DNA from: Amborella trichopoda
Taxonomy: Eukaryota; Streptophyta; Magnoliopsida; Amborellales; Amborellaceae
Direction of reading: 5' to 3'
Length of the DNA stretch: 64,000 bases
Assembly: GCF_000471905.2 (NCBI RefSeq)
Contig: NW_006497600.1
Coordinates: 1,949,456-2,013,455 of the forward strand
Shown in pieces: positions 12,236 through 24,700 of this stretch. The notes beneath the pieces were generated by a model. The model worked only from the letters and a program-made list of their open reading frames with translations, made no database searches and was not told the DNA's origin. Both the position numbers and the translations under genes were made by a program. Every line of letters begins with the position of its first letter. Positions within the stretch are counted from its first letter, which is position 1.

Positions 12236-14340
12236 AGTCTCATTGTATACATTTTCTCATCTTTCATTCGCATTGTGAATATCTCGCAAAAAAACAAATA
12301 AAAAAATGAAAGTAATATTTGTCTTAAAAGCACAGCTCTAGGTTCATCCGAACGATTTAGACGATGTCCTTTAGGAAAATTGACTTCGAGCAACTCCATA
12401 TTTATAAAATTGATCTCAAATGATCATATGAAATATTTCAAATAAGAAGTTCATTCATTTACTTATTTTACTTATTTCTAAAAGAAAAATAATCAAAACG
12501 TTTCTTTCATATAATCATTTCCACTAAAACATTGTACAAAATTTCTAAATTACCAATATTGAACAGTGATGGACATTTTGTTAATTTGGTCTACTTAAGT
12601 GGCTTAATCTAAATTACAAAAACACCCATGAACATAAAATTATAGATTGACCCAAGTACTCTTAATGATATTTTCATCATTTATAGTTTTGTATTACTAG
12701 CCAAAAATAGCTAGCTATATTCATAATTTAGCTCAAGCCACTAAAGTAAGTCAAATTATTAAAATGTCTTAGTTGTTCAATACGTTAAATCATGAACCCC
12801 CGTTTATTTTGGGATGCTTGAACAATTTTTTGAAGGGGATATTTTATAATTTGAGACCTAAAAATTCAACCTACATAAGATCTTTGGGCCCGTTTAGGGC
12901 CAATGTCAAATAAAAAAACCTTCTCATTAAAAAAAATTGTAATTTTTTTCAACCTTATTAACAAATATTATCATATTTTTTTATTAGTTTGTTAGACTGT
13001 TTGGATGGTATGCACATATTAAAATGAGTTTCGCAGAGGAACAGGCACCGATCAGAATAACATACGCTCTCTCCTCATACAAGTCCTACCGGCTTCATTT
13101 GAGAGAGAGAAAGAAAATGCTTGCCTCACTTGAAGCTCCATTCGAGAGAGTGAAAGAAAATGCTTGCCTCACTTGAATTTGGTGTTGTAGTTATGCAGGC
13201 AGTCAAGCATGGTGGTGGAGTGGAAATGAGTTGCAACTGACATTTAGAGAGAGAAAATGGCACCATAGCCAAAGCCCAAACCCTAGTTTTTGCAATTCTT
13301 ATTCGTCATCCATTTTTTTCCATTTCGGACCATACAACTCTTATTCCGTAGCCATTTTACAGATATGGGATTTGAGTTTTTTTGATCTTTCGGTGTTGAA
13401 GCTTGGGAGCAAAAGATGGATGGTTTTTATAGAGAGGGGCTTTGGGGTGATTGGTTTTTGGTGATTCAAGTTTAGAGAGAGAAAGTAGAGAGATGGGTTT
13501 TGGGCGTTTCTGTTGTTAATGAGTTCGTGAGAGACGGCCCATCTTAAAAAAATCAAGTTTTTGTCAGAAAAAATCAAGTTTTTGTGAGAAGAGTGCAAAT
13601 ATGCCTCCCCGTTCTTGCTTCTTCCTTCGCGCTTGGTCTTCTTGACTTGATTTCTTCGACAAGGGGAGGGTTGGGGCTAGGGCTTTTACTCGCTCCCAAT
13701 GTGCAGAGAGGTGAGGGGAGGGAAAGTGCTGAGAGGGCGTGAGGGAAAGCAGTGAGAGGGAGAGGAGAAGTATGGGAGAGAGTGGAGTAGGGTTAGGGCT
13801 TCAATGTGCAGAGAGGTGATGAGACGGAAGAAGGGGCGAGAGATGGAGATCAGGGTTTCAATGTTCCATGCAACAAGTCTCTCTCTCTAGTTTCGTCTCT
13901 CACTCAATACAAAAACTAGAGAAAAAGAGGGCTTTGTCACTGAGAGAGATAGAAGGCTTTGTCACTGAGAGCAGAGAGGTGATAGTGGAGAGAGAGCAGA
14001 GAGGCGATAAGGAGGTAGAGCAAAGAGGGTTGAGAGAGAGTGAGGCGAGAGAGAGCATAAGAAGCGTGGAAGGAGACGAAGGAAAATGCCATTATAAAAA
14101 ATTCAAATCCAACTCGATTTTTTATTTATAGTGAATTTTGCCTTGACACGATTTATTTTTTCTTCCAATATAAAATTATGGAAAAATTGTGTAGTTGTCC
14201 AAACGGACAAAGTCCATTTCACAAGATTTTTTGATTGCAATCCAAAAATATTCCAATTTTGGGTACATCCAAACTGGCTTTTAATGATACTGTTATACAA
14301 TATAGTTAATTTGGAGTATTTTTTTAGAGATAGTCTATAA

Positions 14341-15385
14341 AGCGATCATTTATCTTTTGTACAAGGAGGTCATAACTATTTCCACTCATTAGATGTTAAA
14401 TTGGATGGTTTGGGGTGAATCACGAAGTTCGAGAATTCCTATTTGGAATTTTGTGTCTATTCAACGATACTTTTACAACCATCCATTTTGAAATTCAAGA
14501 GACAAGAGTGAGTATTTGAATTGTTTATAAAACTAGCATTTATCTTTGTACTAGGAGGTTTAAACTATTCCTACTTATTAGGTGTGTTCGATTGGAAAGT
14601 CATCGCGAGCTGCATCTCCCACTTTGGATTCAGACGCCTCGTCTTCCCTATACAACATGTTGGCCCACACCCGCTTATCAAATGAATGGGACAATCAACT
14701 GAACAACTTCTCAATACAACTCCTTCCAGGAGTAAGAGAATTGATTATCAACATATCAATGGTTTGATCGCTTCATTCTACAAAGATAGACCCAACGAGT
14801 GGAGTGCATAAGCACGGAGCGAGCCATGAGCGGGAACGAACAGAAAGGTTAACTCCCCCAAACTATAAAAAAGAGCCCCATCGATTGATGCGTAAAGGCT
14901 TTGTTGGCCCCAGCCCTACCCCTACAGATCTAAACGCTAGCTAATATGATCTAGGTAGCCATGTTACAAAGAAAAGAGCCAGAATTGCTTCGGTAAAACC
15001 GGACCCCCCTTTTTCCTCATAATGTAGTGCGCACATCCCTTTTTTAGGTGATAACTGTTTGCTAGGAGAATCTCCAAGTGGATTGGATGGTTTGGGGTGA
15101 GTTACAAAATTCGAGAATTTCTATTTGAAACATTGTGTCTATTCAAAAATATTGTTGCAACTATCCATTTTAAAATTTAAGAGACAATAGTGAGTTTTGG
15201 GATTGTGTGTATAAAAGGCATTCATCGTTTGTACAAAAGCGTCATAATTATTCCCACTTAGGTGTTAAATTGGATAGTTTTTGGTGAGTCAAGAATAATT
15301 TATATTTGGAACTCTGTCTATTCAATGATACTGTTACAACTATGCATTTATAAATTCAAGAAACAAGAGCGATTGTGACCTCTGT
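14341..15385. repeat. Three-unit tandem array of a dispersed repeat, middle unit interrupted
   Basis: Units of about 170-190 bp start with tttatctttTgtac-type text followed by aaggaggtcataact, then ggatggtttggggtga, tgtctattcaa and gagacaagagtga. Unit 1 is about 14341-14530. Unit 2 starts at about 14531, is broken at about 14585 and resumes at about 15082. Unit 3 is about 15214-15385. Alignment of units 1 and 2 defines the inserted segment directly. Confidence 0.8.
14586..15081. other. GC-richer insert in the tandem array, probable mitochondrial DNA (NUMT)
   Basis: Comparison with the uninterrupted unit shows that about 496 bases were inserted between ttaggtgt and attggatggtttgggg. The insert is visibly richer in G and C than its neighbours, lacks inverted ends or a clear target duplication, and has the even base mix and text style of angiosperm mitochondrial intergenic DNA (for example ggccccagccctacccctac and cttcggtaaaaccgg). 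The mitochondrial origin is inference from style, not from a recognised gene. It could also be some other captured fragment. Confidence 0.45.
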
Positions 15386-15696
15386 AGGCAAAACATGAAA
15401 GATAGATAGTATTTTTATAAACAACCCCATTTATTCAAAATATTAGGATCGATCAAAATATCAATTCATAATTATTTTTGAAGAAAAGATCAGATTTTGA
15501 GTTCAGGCCTTTCCCTGCAAAAAATTGTTAGTTCATGTCCAATCGTAGGTCGTCATGTTTTTGTAGGCGCATAGACAGTGCGGGTTTTTTTTTTTTTCAT
15601 TTAAGGGTGATATTTGCACTCTAAAATATTTGGAATCTAAACAATATTTCTAGCATGAGTTTTGCCCGAGGGATTTTTTTGGATAGTATATACCCC

Positions 15697-15704
15697 TATA
15701 AAAT
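15697..15704 (+). promoter_or_regulatory. Probable TATA box of the BPG2 gene
   Basis: The sequence tataaaat lies 91 bases before the chosen start codon, in a cccctataaaatcg context. It also argues that the in-frame ATG at 15662, upstream of this box, is not the translation start. Confidence 0.55.
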
Positions 15705-15787
15705 CGTTTGGCATTGTAAATCTCACGCTCTGTCGGCTTATCAGCCAGCAGGAGAGGGAGAGGGAGAGGGAGAGGGAGGAAGGGAGA

Positions 15788-18700
15788 ATGGCTGTGAACT
15801 CTCCTTTATCTGCACAAAACCTGTCCTTTCTCCACTCTCTTCAAATCCCTAGAAATTTCGCAGTTCCATGTCTCTGCAAAGCCCCAGAAAATGGACATAG
15901 AAAGCCAGGAAACTCGTTTCGCATTTGTCTTTGCAAAACCCTGGAAAGCCCTCAAGCGCGAGGCCCTGTTTCTCAGAGAACTCCTTCTTCGACATTGATT
16001 TCTGATTCTTCAGTCTCCAATGGCACTGGTGCGGCAGAGCCTAGCAGAGGTGAGAAGTTTTTGCAGCGGCAGATGGCCATGGCTGTTATTGATAAGACTA
16101 AGAAGAAGAAGAAGAAGGTGGAAAAGTCTAGGGTTTTGAATTCAGCCTTGGTTTGTTGCTATGGTTGTGGAGCTCCATTGCAGGTTGAAGAGGAAGATGC
16201 TCCTGGTTATGTGAATCCCGAGACTTATGAATTGGTATCTTCTTCTTTTTCTTATTTGAAAACAGTTACATGTGAATTGAAAATTGTCTAATTTGGATTT
16301 GCTCTTTTTTTGTGGTAAATGAATGTTTTGAATACTGTGTATATGAGGAAATGAATTGAATGTGTTACTTCTTTTTTTAGTGTTTTTTCCCATTTTTTGA
16401 GTAACTGAATTTAAATATCATATCATTGTTTTTTTAGTGTTCCTTATAGTGAGGAAATCAAAATTTAAAATTTTATTTTATTTTCCCCCTTTTGTTTTTA
16501 AACGAGTTTTCACTTTTTGCTTTTGAATTTCTTATGTTGCTTAGAGTACTTGTATCAGGAACTGAATCAAATGTTTTAGCTTCCTTAAAATTATGGTATT
16601 CTGTTTCATATTTTTTGAGGAAATGTAACAGTATACCAGTTTATCAGCAAATAATTAGTTTTTCCTCCCCTTTTCTATGAGGAAATGAACAAAATGTTGA
16701 TGATTCTTGAATCTTTGTTGAGAAGGTTTTTTTTTTTTGGGGGGGTCTGGGGAGAAATCTTTGTTGACAAGGATTTTTTCTCAGTTGTGAGGAAAACGCT
16801 TCAAGCACAATGAAAGAATGGAGAGAATACCAGATAAAAATTTCACTTGATTGAAACTGTATGGTTTTCTCATGTGAATACGTGATTTTACTGGAATTAT
16901 TGTTCTGTTATAATACTTTAATTGAAGTTATAATATTTATTTTCTTGATTGTGAGATTTGCTTTTTACCAAGTGTTGCAAGTCTTGATTTGTAGGAGTGG
17001 CTTTTTGTGTTGAGTGTTTTGTTAAGGTATGGTCTTTCTATTTTGTTGCAGAAAAAGAGGCATCACCAACTTCGAACTGTTCTTTGCAGGAGGTGTAAGC
17101 TATTGTCGCATGGGCACATGATTACTGCAGTTGGTGGAAATGGTGGTTATTCTGGTGGTAAACAATTCATTTCTGCTGAGGAACTTCGAGAAAAGTTGTC
17201 GCACCTACGTCACGAGAAAGTTTTGATAGTGAAATTGGTAAGGTCTATAACATGTTCATAATCAAACTTTCAGCTTTCTTTTGTTGTTCAAAGCAAGCAT
17301 TCAATATGATTATGCTCTTGTATGTATGTGTCGATGAATTCATGCATGTATACGTGTATGTATGTATTTACTTCTTTGTGTGGGTAAGATGGCATCTGGA
17401 CCTAAAACCACGGTGCTGATACCATAAACCTCTAATCAAAGAATATAGCTGAATTGATACAGTATGATCTTTGTGCAAATATGAATATGCGTGCTTTTCC
17501 ACTAGGCATCGGGCCAATGTCCCTAGTAAAAAATGATTGTGGAAATATCGACCACATTGCATGAGAAGGATGATTTTTTGTTTTCTCAAAGTATATATCA
17601 CAGAGAAAGCACAGCCACTGTTGTGATATGGAAACATGTATTATGGCTTAGAATAGAAGTTGGTGACTGTGCTATAATAGTCTAAATTACCAAAACATGG
17701 TCCTTTGCAGGTTGATATTGTTGACTTCAATGGGAGTTTCTTGGCACGTATACGTGATTTAGCTGGTGCAAATCCAATTATTTTAGTCATAACAAAGGTA
17801 TAATTCCACTGTGATCTTCTCTATATAATGTATGTGACTTTCGATGTTCCTTATATGCAATTACACTTACTTGAACTGGTTTCCATTTTTTTGTCTAGGT
17901 TGACCTCCTTCCCAAAGGGACTGATATGAATTGCATCGGCGATTGGGTTGTGGAGGCCACTATGAAGAAGAAGCTTAAGTAAGTGTTATTTTCAAATTTG
18001 AACTTACCGTGGGTGATTCTTTACCATTTTCATAGTTGAGAAATCTTGGTTTTATCAAAGAAAAAAGTTTCATGTGTTCTTTATCTCATATTTGTCTCTC
18101 TGGAATTTATCATGAAGCTCAAGTATCATCTTGTTCAAAACTTTTGAGGATCATTCCTTAATGGGGCATGTTACTATTGCAGTGTTATGAGTATCCACTT
18201 GACCAGTTCAAAGTCTCTAGTGGGAATTTCTGGAGTTGCATCGGAGATTCAAAAGGAGAAAAAGGTTGGTCTGTTGTAACTTTAATTATTTATTATATTA
18301 GTAAGAAAAATAAATTTGTCTTAAGAAATTTATCTTCTTTTAATTAATATAAACAATCATCAAGTTAGAAAGAAAATTACAAAAGGGATTCTAGTGTCTG
18401 AAGCCCATCATCTGGGCTACACAAGAACGTCTTTTCCACAAGCACATATGAATCCCCTTTCCCCCTAACGACTCCCGATTGTTCTTTCATAAGCTTCCAT
18501 CTTGTGGAAGAGTTTCACTTCCTTTATCTTTTGACTCCTTTATTATTTGGATTATGAGCCTTCTTGAACTGGAAGGCACCAATTGTTCAAAAATCTGGGT
18601 CACTAGTTTATCAAGCTCCTTTACATGGTTTGTGGATCATGATGGCCACTCGCTGATTATTACCTTAATGTTGAAGCTTGTCCACCTCCCTTTCATGGTT

Positions 18701-21700
18701 CTTGGCTCCTAGTCACTTCCAGATTTACTACTTAGAGCCCCTATTGATTTTTGAGTTTCTTGTATTATACCGAGATCTTTTACTTGCAGCCTCTTGGTCT
18801 CTGGATCCATTCCCTCACTCAGAGATTTGATTAGGTTTTTTGACATTTGAACATCCCGAAATATCAACATTATTATTCTTGGTGGTGGGGTTGTAATAAC
18901 TGGTGACTACTACTATTTCAAAGATCAGGTTACTGGCAAACACTATGATGGTAATCTTATTTGTTTACAAGTTTTCAATGATCCACATGACCACATGAAA
19001 TATGTAGTCATCACGGTTGTCACCCTCCAATCAATGCGTTGCAAGGTGCTGAATAGGATGAACACTTGAAGTTGTGCCATGTTTGGCAAGCTTCAACTCA
19101 TTGATTCGACAATGATGACCATCATGACCACATATCTCATGTGTCACATGGATCACAGTTCACTTTCCCGTTTGCTAACCATGTATACGGAATTACATTT
19201 TAGCAAAAAACCTCAATTTTTTTAAAATGCTCCTATTCCCATTAATTAATGTAGAAATGCCAATTATCTCAAGCAAAAAACCTCAAATTTTAAAAAGTGC
19301 TCCTATTCCCATTAATTAATAATAGAAATGCCAATTATCTTAATTGTGGAAACTATTTTTCTTGGAAGCTTTAGGTGAAAAAAAGAAGAAAGATGACAGA
19401 TTTGTGGATTTTGATCAATCTTTTTGTCTCTTCTGCAAAATAACATATTGTAGACTGCCTTATCATGTTATTTTCCTTCTTGTTTTGACAGGGTCGAGAT
19501 GTGTACATTCTGGTTAGTGCATTATTAAATTGCCAAGCTTGAGTTTTCTCCCTCAGAGTAGGATATTGTCATCATTCTTTGGTTATTGTTTTCTTACTAG
19601 AGTAGATTGGATATTTTTCCTAATTTTTTAAAACTTAAGTATCCAAGTGGATTTTGAATCATTGGTTTAGGTTAATGATATTATGTTTAGTTGGTTACAA
19701 AGTGAATTGCATGAAATTTATACCAAGACAAGGTATCAAGATTCAATACAACCAGAATGTTTATTAGAAGTTATATTGTATACCTAATCTGCACCCTTGC
19801 ATATATTTGTCCATGTATTTGTCTATGTAACCAGTTTTCCTCAGCTTTATTGCCCAATGTTTTCTTGTTCTCCTGTGTACCTGCTATAAACACTCTGTGT
19901 TCCAATATTCTATGCCATCCATGGTATGGAAACAGGCATTAGTGATAGTGCTGATTGAAACAGAAGAGGAGTAAGTGATAGTTGATCATCTGTAAAATTT
20001 CGTGTTGGACTTTGTTTGTGGTTTCGGTGTGTCCATTGGATGGTTTCTAATGGCATTCTTCTAGACTGTAAGAAGTAGTAGATAAAGAACTTATGGATGT
20101 CAGTTAGAATATTTTAGGATTGAGATTATGGGGATTCAACATAACTTTTTCTCGTTTATCTCTGAGGTGGATGGCGACAATCATTGGAATCAAAGTCCTA
20201 TCTACAGTTTGTTTTCATTACATAACATCGAGGGCCTCTCCTGAACCATGGAGATAAGAACTTTAAGACCCCTACTTCCCAAAAGGGCGTTCACAAAACC
20301 CTGAAGCATATATAGTTTTGGTGCCAGCATCAGAATCACACACTCAAGTTTGCATGTTTTAGTATTTAGTGAATGTGGCACCTGGCTAACTTTGCTGTTT
20401 TGGCGTATTTTTTCAAAATAAGGATAGAACAAAGGTGATTTGTGGTTTGTGGTATTTAAAGGAATTGAAGCCCACAAATGTGCAGCACTTGAACACAAGT
20501 CTGTCCCAGTGCATTATGAGCTACCAAATATCGCAATACCACAACCTCAACATTGTTATACTGGAAATAGTGTGGTATCCTCAACATTGTTATGGTTGAG
20601 GTAGTTGATCTGAACTGTATAAGGATCAAGATGTCCACTATTGTTCATCTCAAACCTCATCTTGCCAACGTTTTGAAAGATGTTATTTCTTCATCTGCAT
20701 ATACTGGAAATTTGAGGCAGCAATAGTTTTTTTTTTTGGGAGAAATCATGTCCTAATAATTAATATGCACCAGAATAAAGTGTAGTCAATAGGGGCTGTT
20801 ATATTGGGAAACAATTGAGGCAATATGTGCAAAATGATTCTATGTTGGATAACCAGCTTTATGAAGTTAACATTGGGATCTGTCTTCTCCCACCAAAATA
20901 TTGATAATTAGAGATTTGAAATGCTTATTTATGAGTGAGATTAAAAAAAAGAATAAATGTTTATTTATGAGTGAGTAATCAAAGAGAAAAAAAAAGAAGG
21001 GGAAATTATTCCTTGATTTTTCTAGCTTTGATACATTGCCCTCGGGACTGTCAATTTATTGGTTCAAATAAATGCACTTAGTGATGGTTAAGGAATTGCC
21101 TGGTGAATTTCTGAAACTGTATCAGTGAATAAAGTTGCACTTTATGCTAATTGCTTAAAAAAAATGTTTTACTTTATGGTTATTTATAAATAGAAAAAGA
21201 AGAGAAAATTATTCCTTGATTTTTCTAGCTTTGATACATTGCCCTCGGGATTGTCAATTTATTGGTTCAAATAAAGGCACTTAGTGCTGGTTAATCAATT
21301 GCCTGGTGAATTTCTGAAACTGTATCAGTGAATAAAGTTGCACTTTATGCTAATCGCTTAAAAAAAAATGTTGCACTTATGTTAAAAGGAGTAACGTATT
21401 TTATCCAATAAAAGAAGTTTTCTCTCATGTTGGAGACTCATGTTCTTGTAATCTGATTTAGTTTTTCTCATGATCAGGTTCGATACATCTGTGGTATTCT
21501 ATTTTTTCTATTAGCTCTTTCTCTACTAGTGATTCGATTGCATTTTAGCTTTGGAAGCAATTTCATGTAAATCCTAGATTTATTTCCTCTTAGGTTCCAT
21601 TTGATTTATGATTTATAGTTGTACTTGCTACATACTAATAAATGTGTTTTCAGGGTTCGGCAAACGTTGGAAAGTCTGCATTCATAAATGCTTTGCTGAG

Positions 21701-24700
21701 TAATAACTTAATACTTTTCCATTTTCCATTTGCTTATAAAATTACTGCATTGTTGTTCCCTCTAAGAGATTTCTGGTGGAAGTTTCTTGTATCGCTTTGG
21801 AACTCTCCTTTTTGACTTAGTTCTATATATGCTTATGTGTGAGCTAAGCATGTAAAACTTTTTGTATTGATCATCATATTTCTAGATTTTATGAAACTTA
21901 TATTAACGTAATGGAACATAAAATTGGTCATTCTATAATCAGTTATCAATATGTTCAAATTATCTAACACAGCTTTACTTTGTTTATGCTTCTTATGAAA
22001 TGCTTTTTCTCCTCTCATGGTTACATTGATTGCCTGGCCTTTACATTGCTGTGCTTCTCATGGCAAATTTAATTTCAGAAATGATGGCACAAAGGGATCC
22101 AATTGCTGCAGCAGCAAGGAAGTTCAAGCCCATGCAATCTGCTGTTCCTGGAACTACTCTTGGTCCTATTCAAATTGATGCTTTTCAAGGAGGGGTATGT
22201 GTATCTTGATAGTGTCAGCTCTGTTCAAGTTCCTATATCATGGTTGTTTATGTCGTCATTGATTTCTTAAAGTATGGAATAGTATTTTATAATGTCAAAG
22301 GATTATATGCTCCTGTGAAAGGGGCTGGGGTTGTGGTGGTAGCACCCCCACACCCTAGTCACCACGTTGTGGTTTCCATTCCCACCACTAACATGGCCCC
22401 ACTAACACCTTCGAAAAGTTAACTCCTAATCTACTTGAAAAGACAGGTAGGGGCATGTCTTCCCCACTAAATTACCCCCAAAAAATGGGGATTATATGCT
22501 CCCTCCGCAGCATATCATGTGCACACCCCTGTTCCTGTCCAGGATTATTCCTAGGGACCCCAAATTTTGGGGGATGTAACCTCCTCAACGTGGCAACCAA
22601 CCCCACCACCCACCCCAACCCCAACGCCCCCACCCACAAACAATCTGCCAAAAAAAGAAAAAACCCCAAAAAAGAACAAAGAAAAAAAAAAAAAGAAGTC
22701 ATATGATTTCTATATGTACCCCCCCCCACCCACAAACAATCCCCCAAAAAACGAAAAAATCCCAAAAAAGAACAAAGAAAAAAAAAGAAGAAGCCATATG
22801 CTTTCTATACGTACCTGAAAAATAATTAACATTCTAAGAGGGAATTGGAGTCCACCCAAGGTTTGGATGGCCTGATCTAAGTGTTATAAACTCAAAATCC
22901 GTTTTATTTTTTTTGAAATACTCATCTGATGATTATAAATATAAAGTGTATCTCAAAATTTCAGTTTGAAAGGAATCCTTCTAATTAGGTCTTTTGCCTG
23001 TGGGAGTAAGTTTACCATGTACTCCAGCACCCTGTTCTTATAGCTCCTTCCAGATGTGCTTCAAATGTTAATTTTAGAATATCCTAAATACTTGGTTTGA
23101 TTTGTGTTGAACTTAGAAGTTCATATTACAAACTTACAGCTACTTCGTTGATACCATTTCAGAAACTCTTTGACACTCCTGGAGTGCACCTCCACCACAG
23201 GCAAGCAGCAGTTGTCCATTCTGAGGATTTGCCTTCTCTTGCCCCTCAAAGTCGCTTGAAGGGGCATACACTTCCTGTATGGTTTTTTTATTATTTTTTC
23301 CAAGTCATTCCGTTCCATGAGCATATGGTTTTTTTTCAGCTTATTTACTCTTTAACTTGGTACCCTGCTTTGCAATGTATTAAGAATCCGGAGCCCCACA
23401 TTCCAAGTTTTTGGGGCTTATAACCCTTTACACATTATGTAAAAGGAAGCCTCATTTAAATAAATCTTAAATCAAAACTTTATGTAAGGTTTTGGAAATC
23501 TTAGGCCTTGGATGTGAAAAGTTCAAATCAAGAGGGAGACGGCAGCTTGAATGGGATTTCCATATTCTGGGGAGGGCTGGTCAGGATTGATGTTATAAAG
23601 GTTTGTATACGTCTTCTGATAATTAGCTGACCACGATGCCTCGTGTTAACTAATACTTTCTCTTGGGTAGAACTATTGAAGTAGAGAAAAAGAATGACTC
23701 TCCTTAAACTAATACTTTCTCTTGGGTAGAACTATTGAAAATGAGAAGAAACATAGTCGGGTTATGCGTGCAAGTGCAGGTTCTTCCACAGACACGTCTT
23801 ACTCTGTATGGACCCAAAGCATTGAAGGTTCATGTAGTTCCCACTTCCAAAGCAGATGAGTTCTACCATGTAAGAAATTTCTATCATTGATTAATGCAAT
23901 CACCATTTTTTTTTGTTATTATTGTCAAGGGGAATATCAGAGAAATCCAAGATACACCAGATGGCCCCCCCAAAAAGTCACATCGCCTTCACATTCAGTT
24001 AATTTTAGCCACGTGTTTTTTGAAAGTGACAGCCTTTTGTGAATGTGATGTGATTTTTTGGGCGACTATATAGTGTTTATTGGGTAGCTCTAATATTGCC
24101 TTTATTATTATTATTGCTGTTACTGTTCAGTCAATTATTATAGTTTATGTATTAAGAAACACATTGCTGTCTTTTAGTTCATTTGAATATTTCTAACCTT
24201 AAAGGACCATGACTATACTCTCTTTTGGTCCTTTTAGGTGCCCATTTGTTCATCTCTTTACCTCGCTACATGATCAACCACTTGGAAAATTAGAGCATGA
24301 CTGGCTGATTACATAGTGACAAATCTTGTTCTCTTGATATTCTCAGCATTGTAGTTTCTTGGGAGATTTTTCACTAGCTTTATTTTTCTATAAGCATATA
24401 TTTGTATTGTAATGTTTGTTCTAGAATATATTTTTATAGGCTTGTAAGTTCATATTTTTCTTGGAAATTTGTATAGACATTAGTTTGAATTTGTACTTTT
24501 AAGAGCATTCTAGAAGTACCACATCAAAAGAGAATAATATTTCAGGGAAAGGCAAAATCTTGATGTATTAAAAGAAATTCAGTTTTGTCAATAGACCTCA
24601 CAGTATTTTCATGAGATGTAAAGGGTAATGGAAACGTTTGTGGTCACGGTCATGGTTGATTTTAGAACTTACAAAACTGATGAAGGCAATTGTCTAATCC

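Larger units (their letters stand above)
11194..14340. other. Divergent spacer between the NFD6-like gene and BPG2 (left part)
   Basis: No gene seen. It contains a GC-bearing motif (11264-11310, gcgggctggaccgc), a (TA)n run near 11320-11337, poly-T runs, a dispersed repeat copy (about 12060-12235), and a GA-rich block (about 13060-14090) that includes a short direct duplication of aaagaaaatgcttgcctcac near 13110 and 13151. Frames over the GA block encode only Arg/Glu/Ser-rich strings. Confidence 0.6.

Noticed and set aside
13868..14131. 87-aa plus-strand frame rich in Glu, Arg and Ser
   Set aside because: It is produced by GAGAGA-type sequence and has no domain or homologue-like text.
15662..15787. 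In-frame N-terminal extension of the BPG2-type protein from an ATG at 15662
   Set aside because: It lies upstream of the probable TATA box and runs through a GGGAGA repeat. The ATG at 15788 opens a typical transit peptide.
22455..22818. Pro- and Lys-rich frames in BPG2 intron 8
   Set aside because: Composition effect of C-rich and A-rich tandem repeats.
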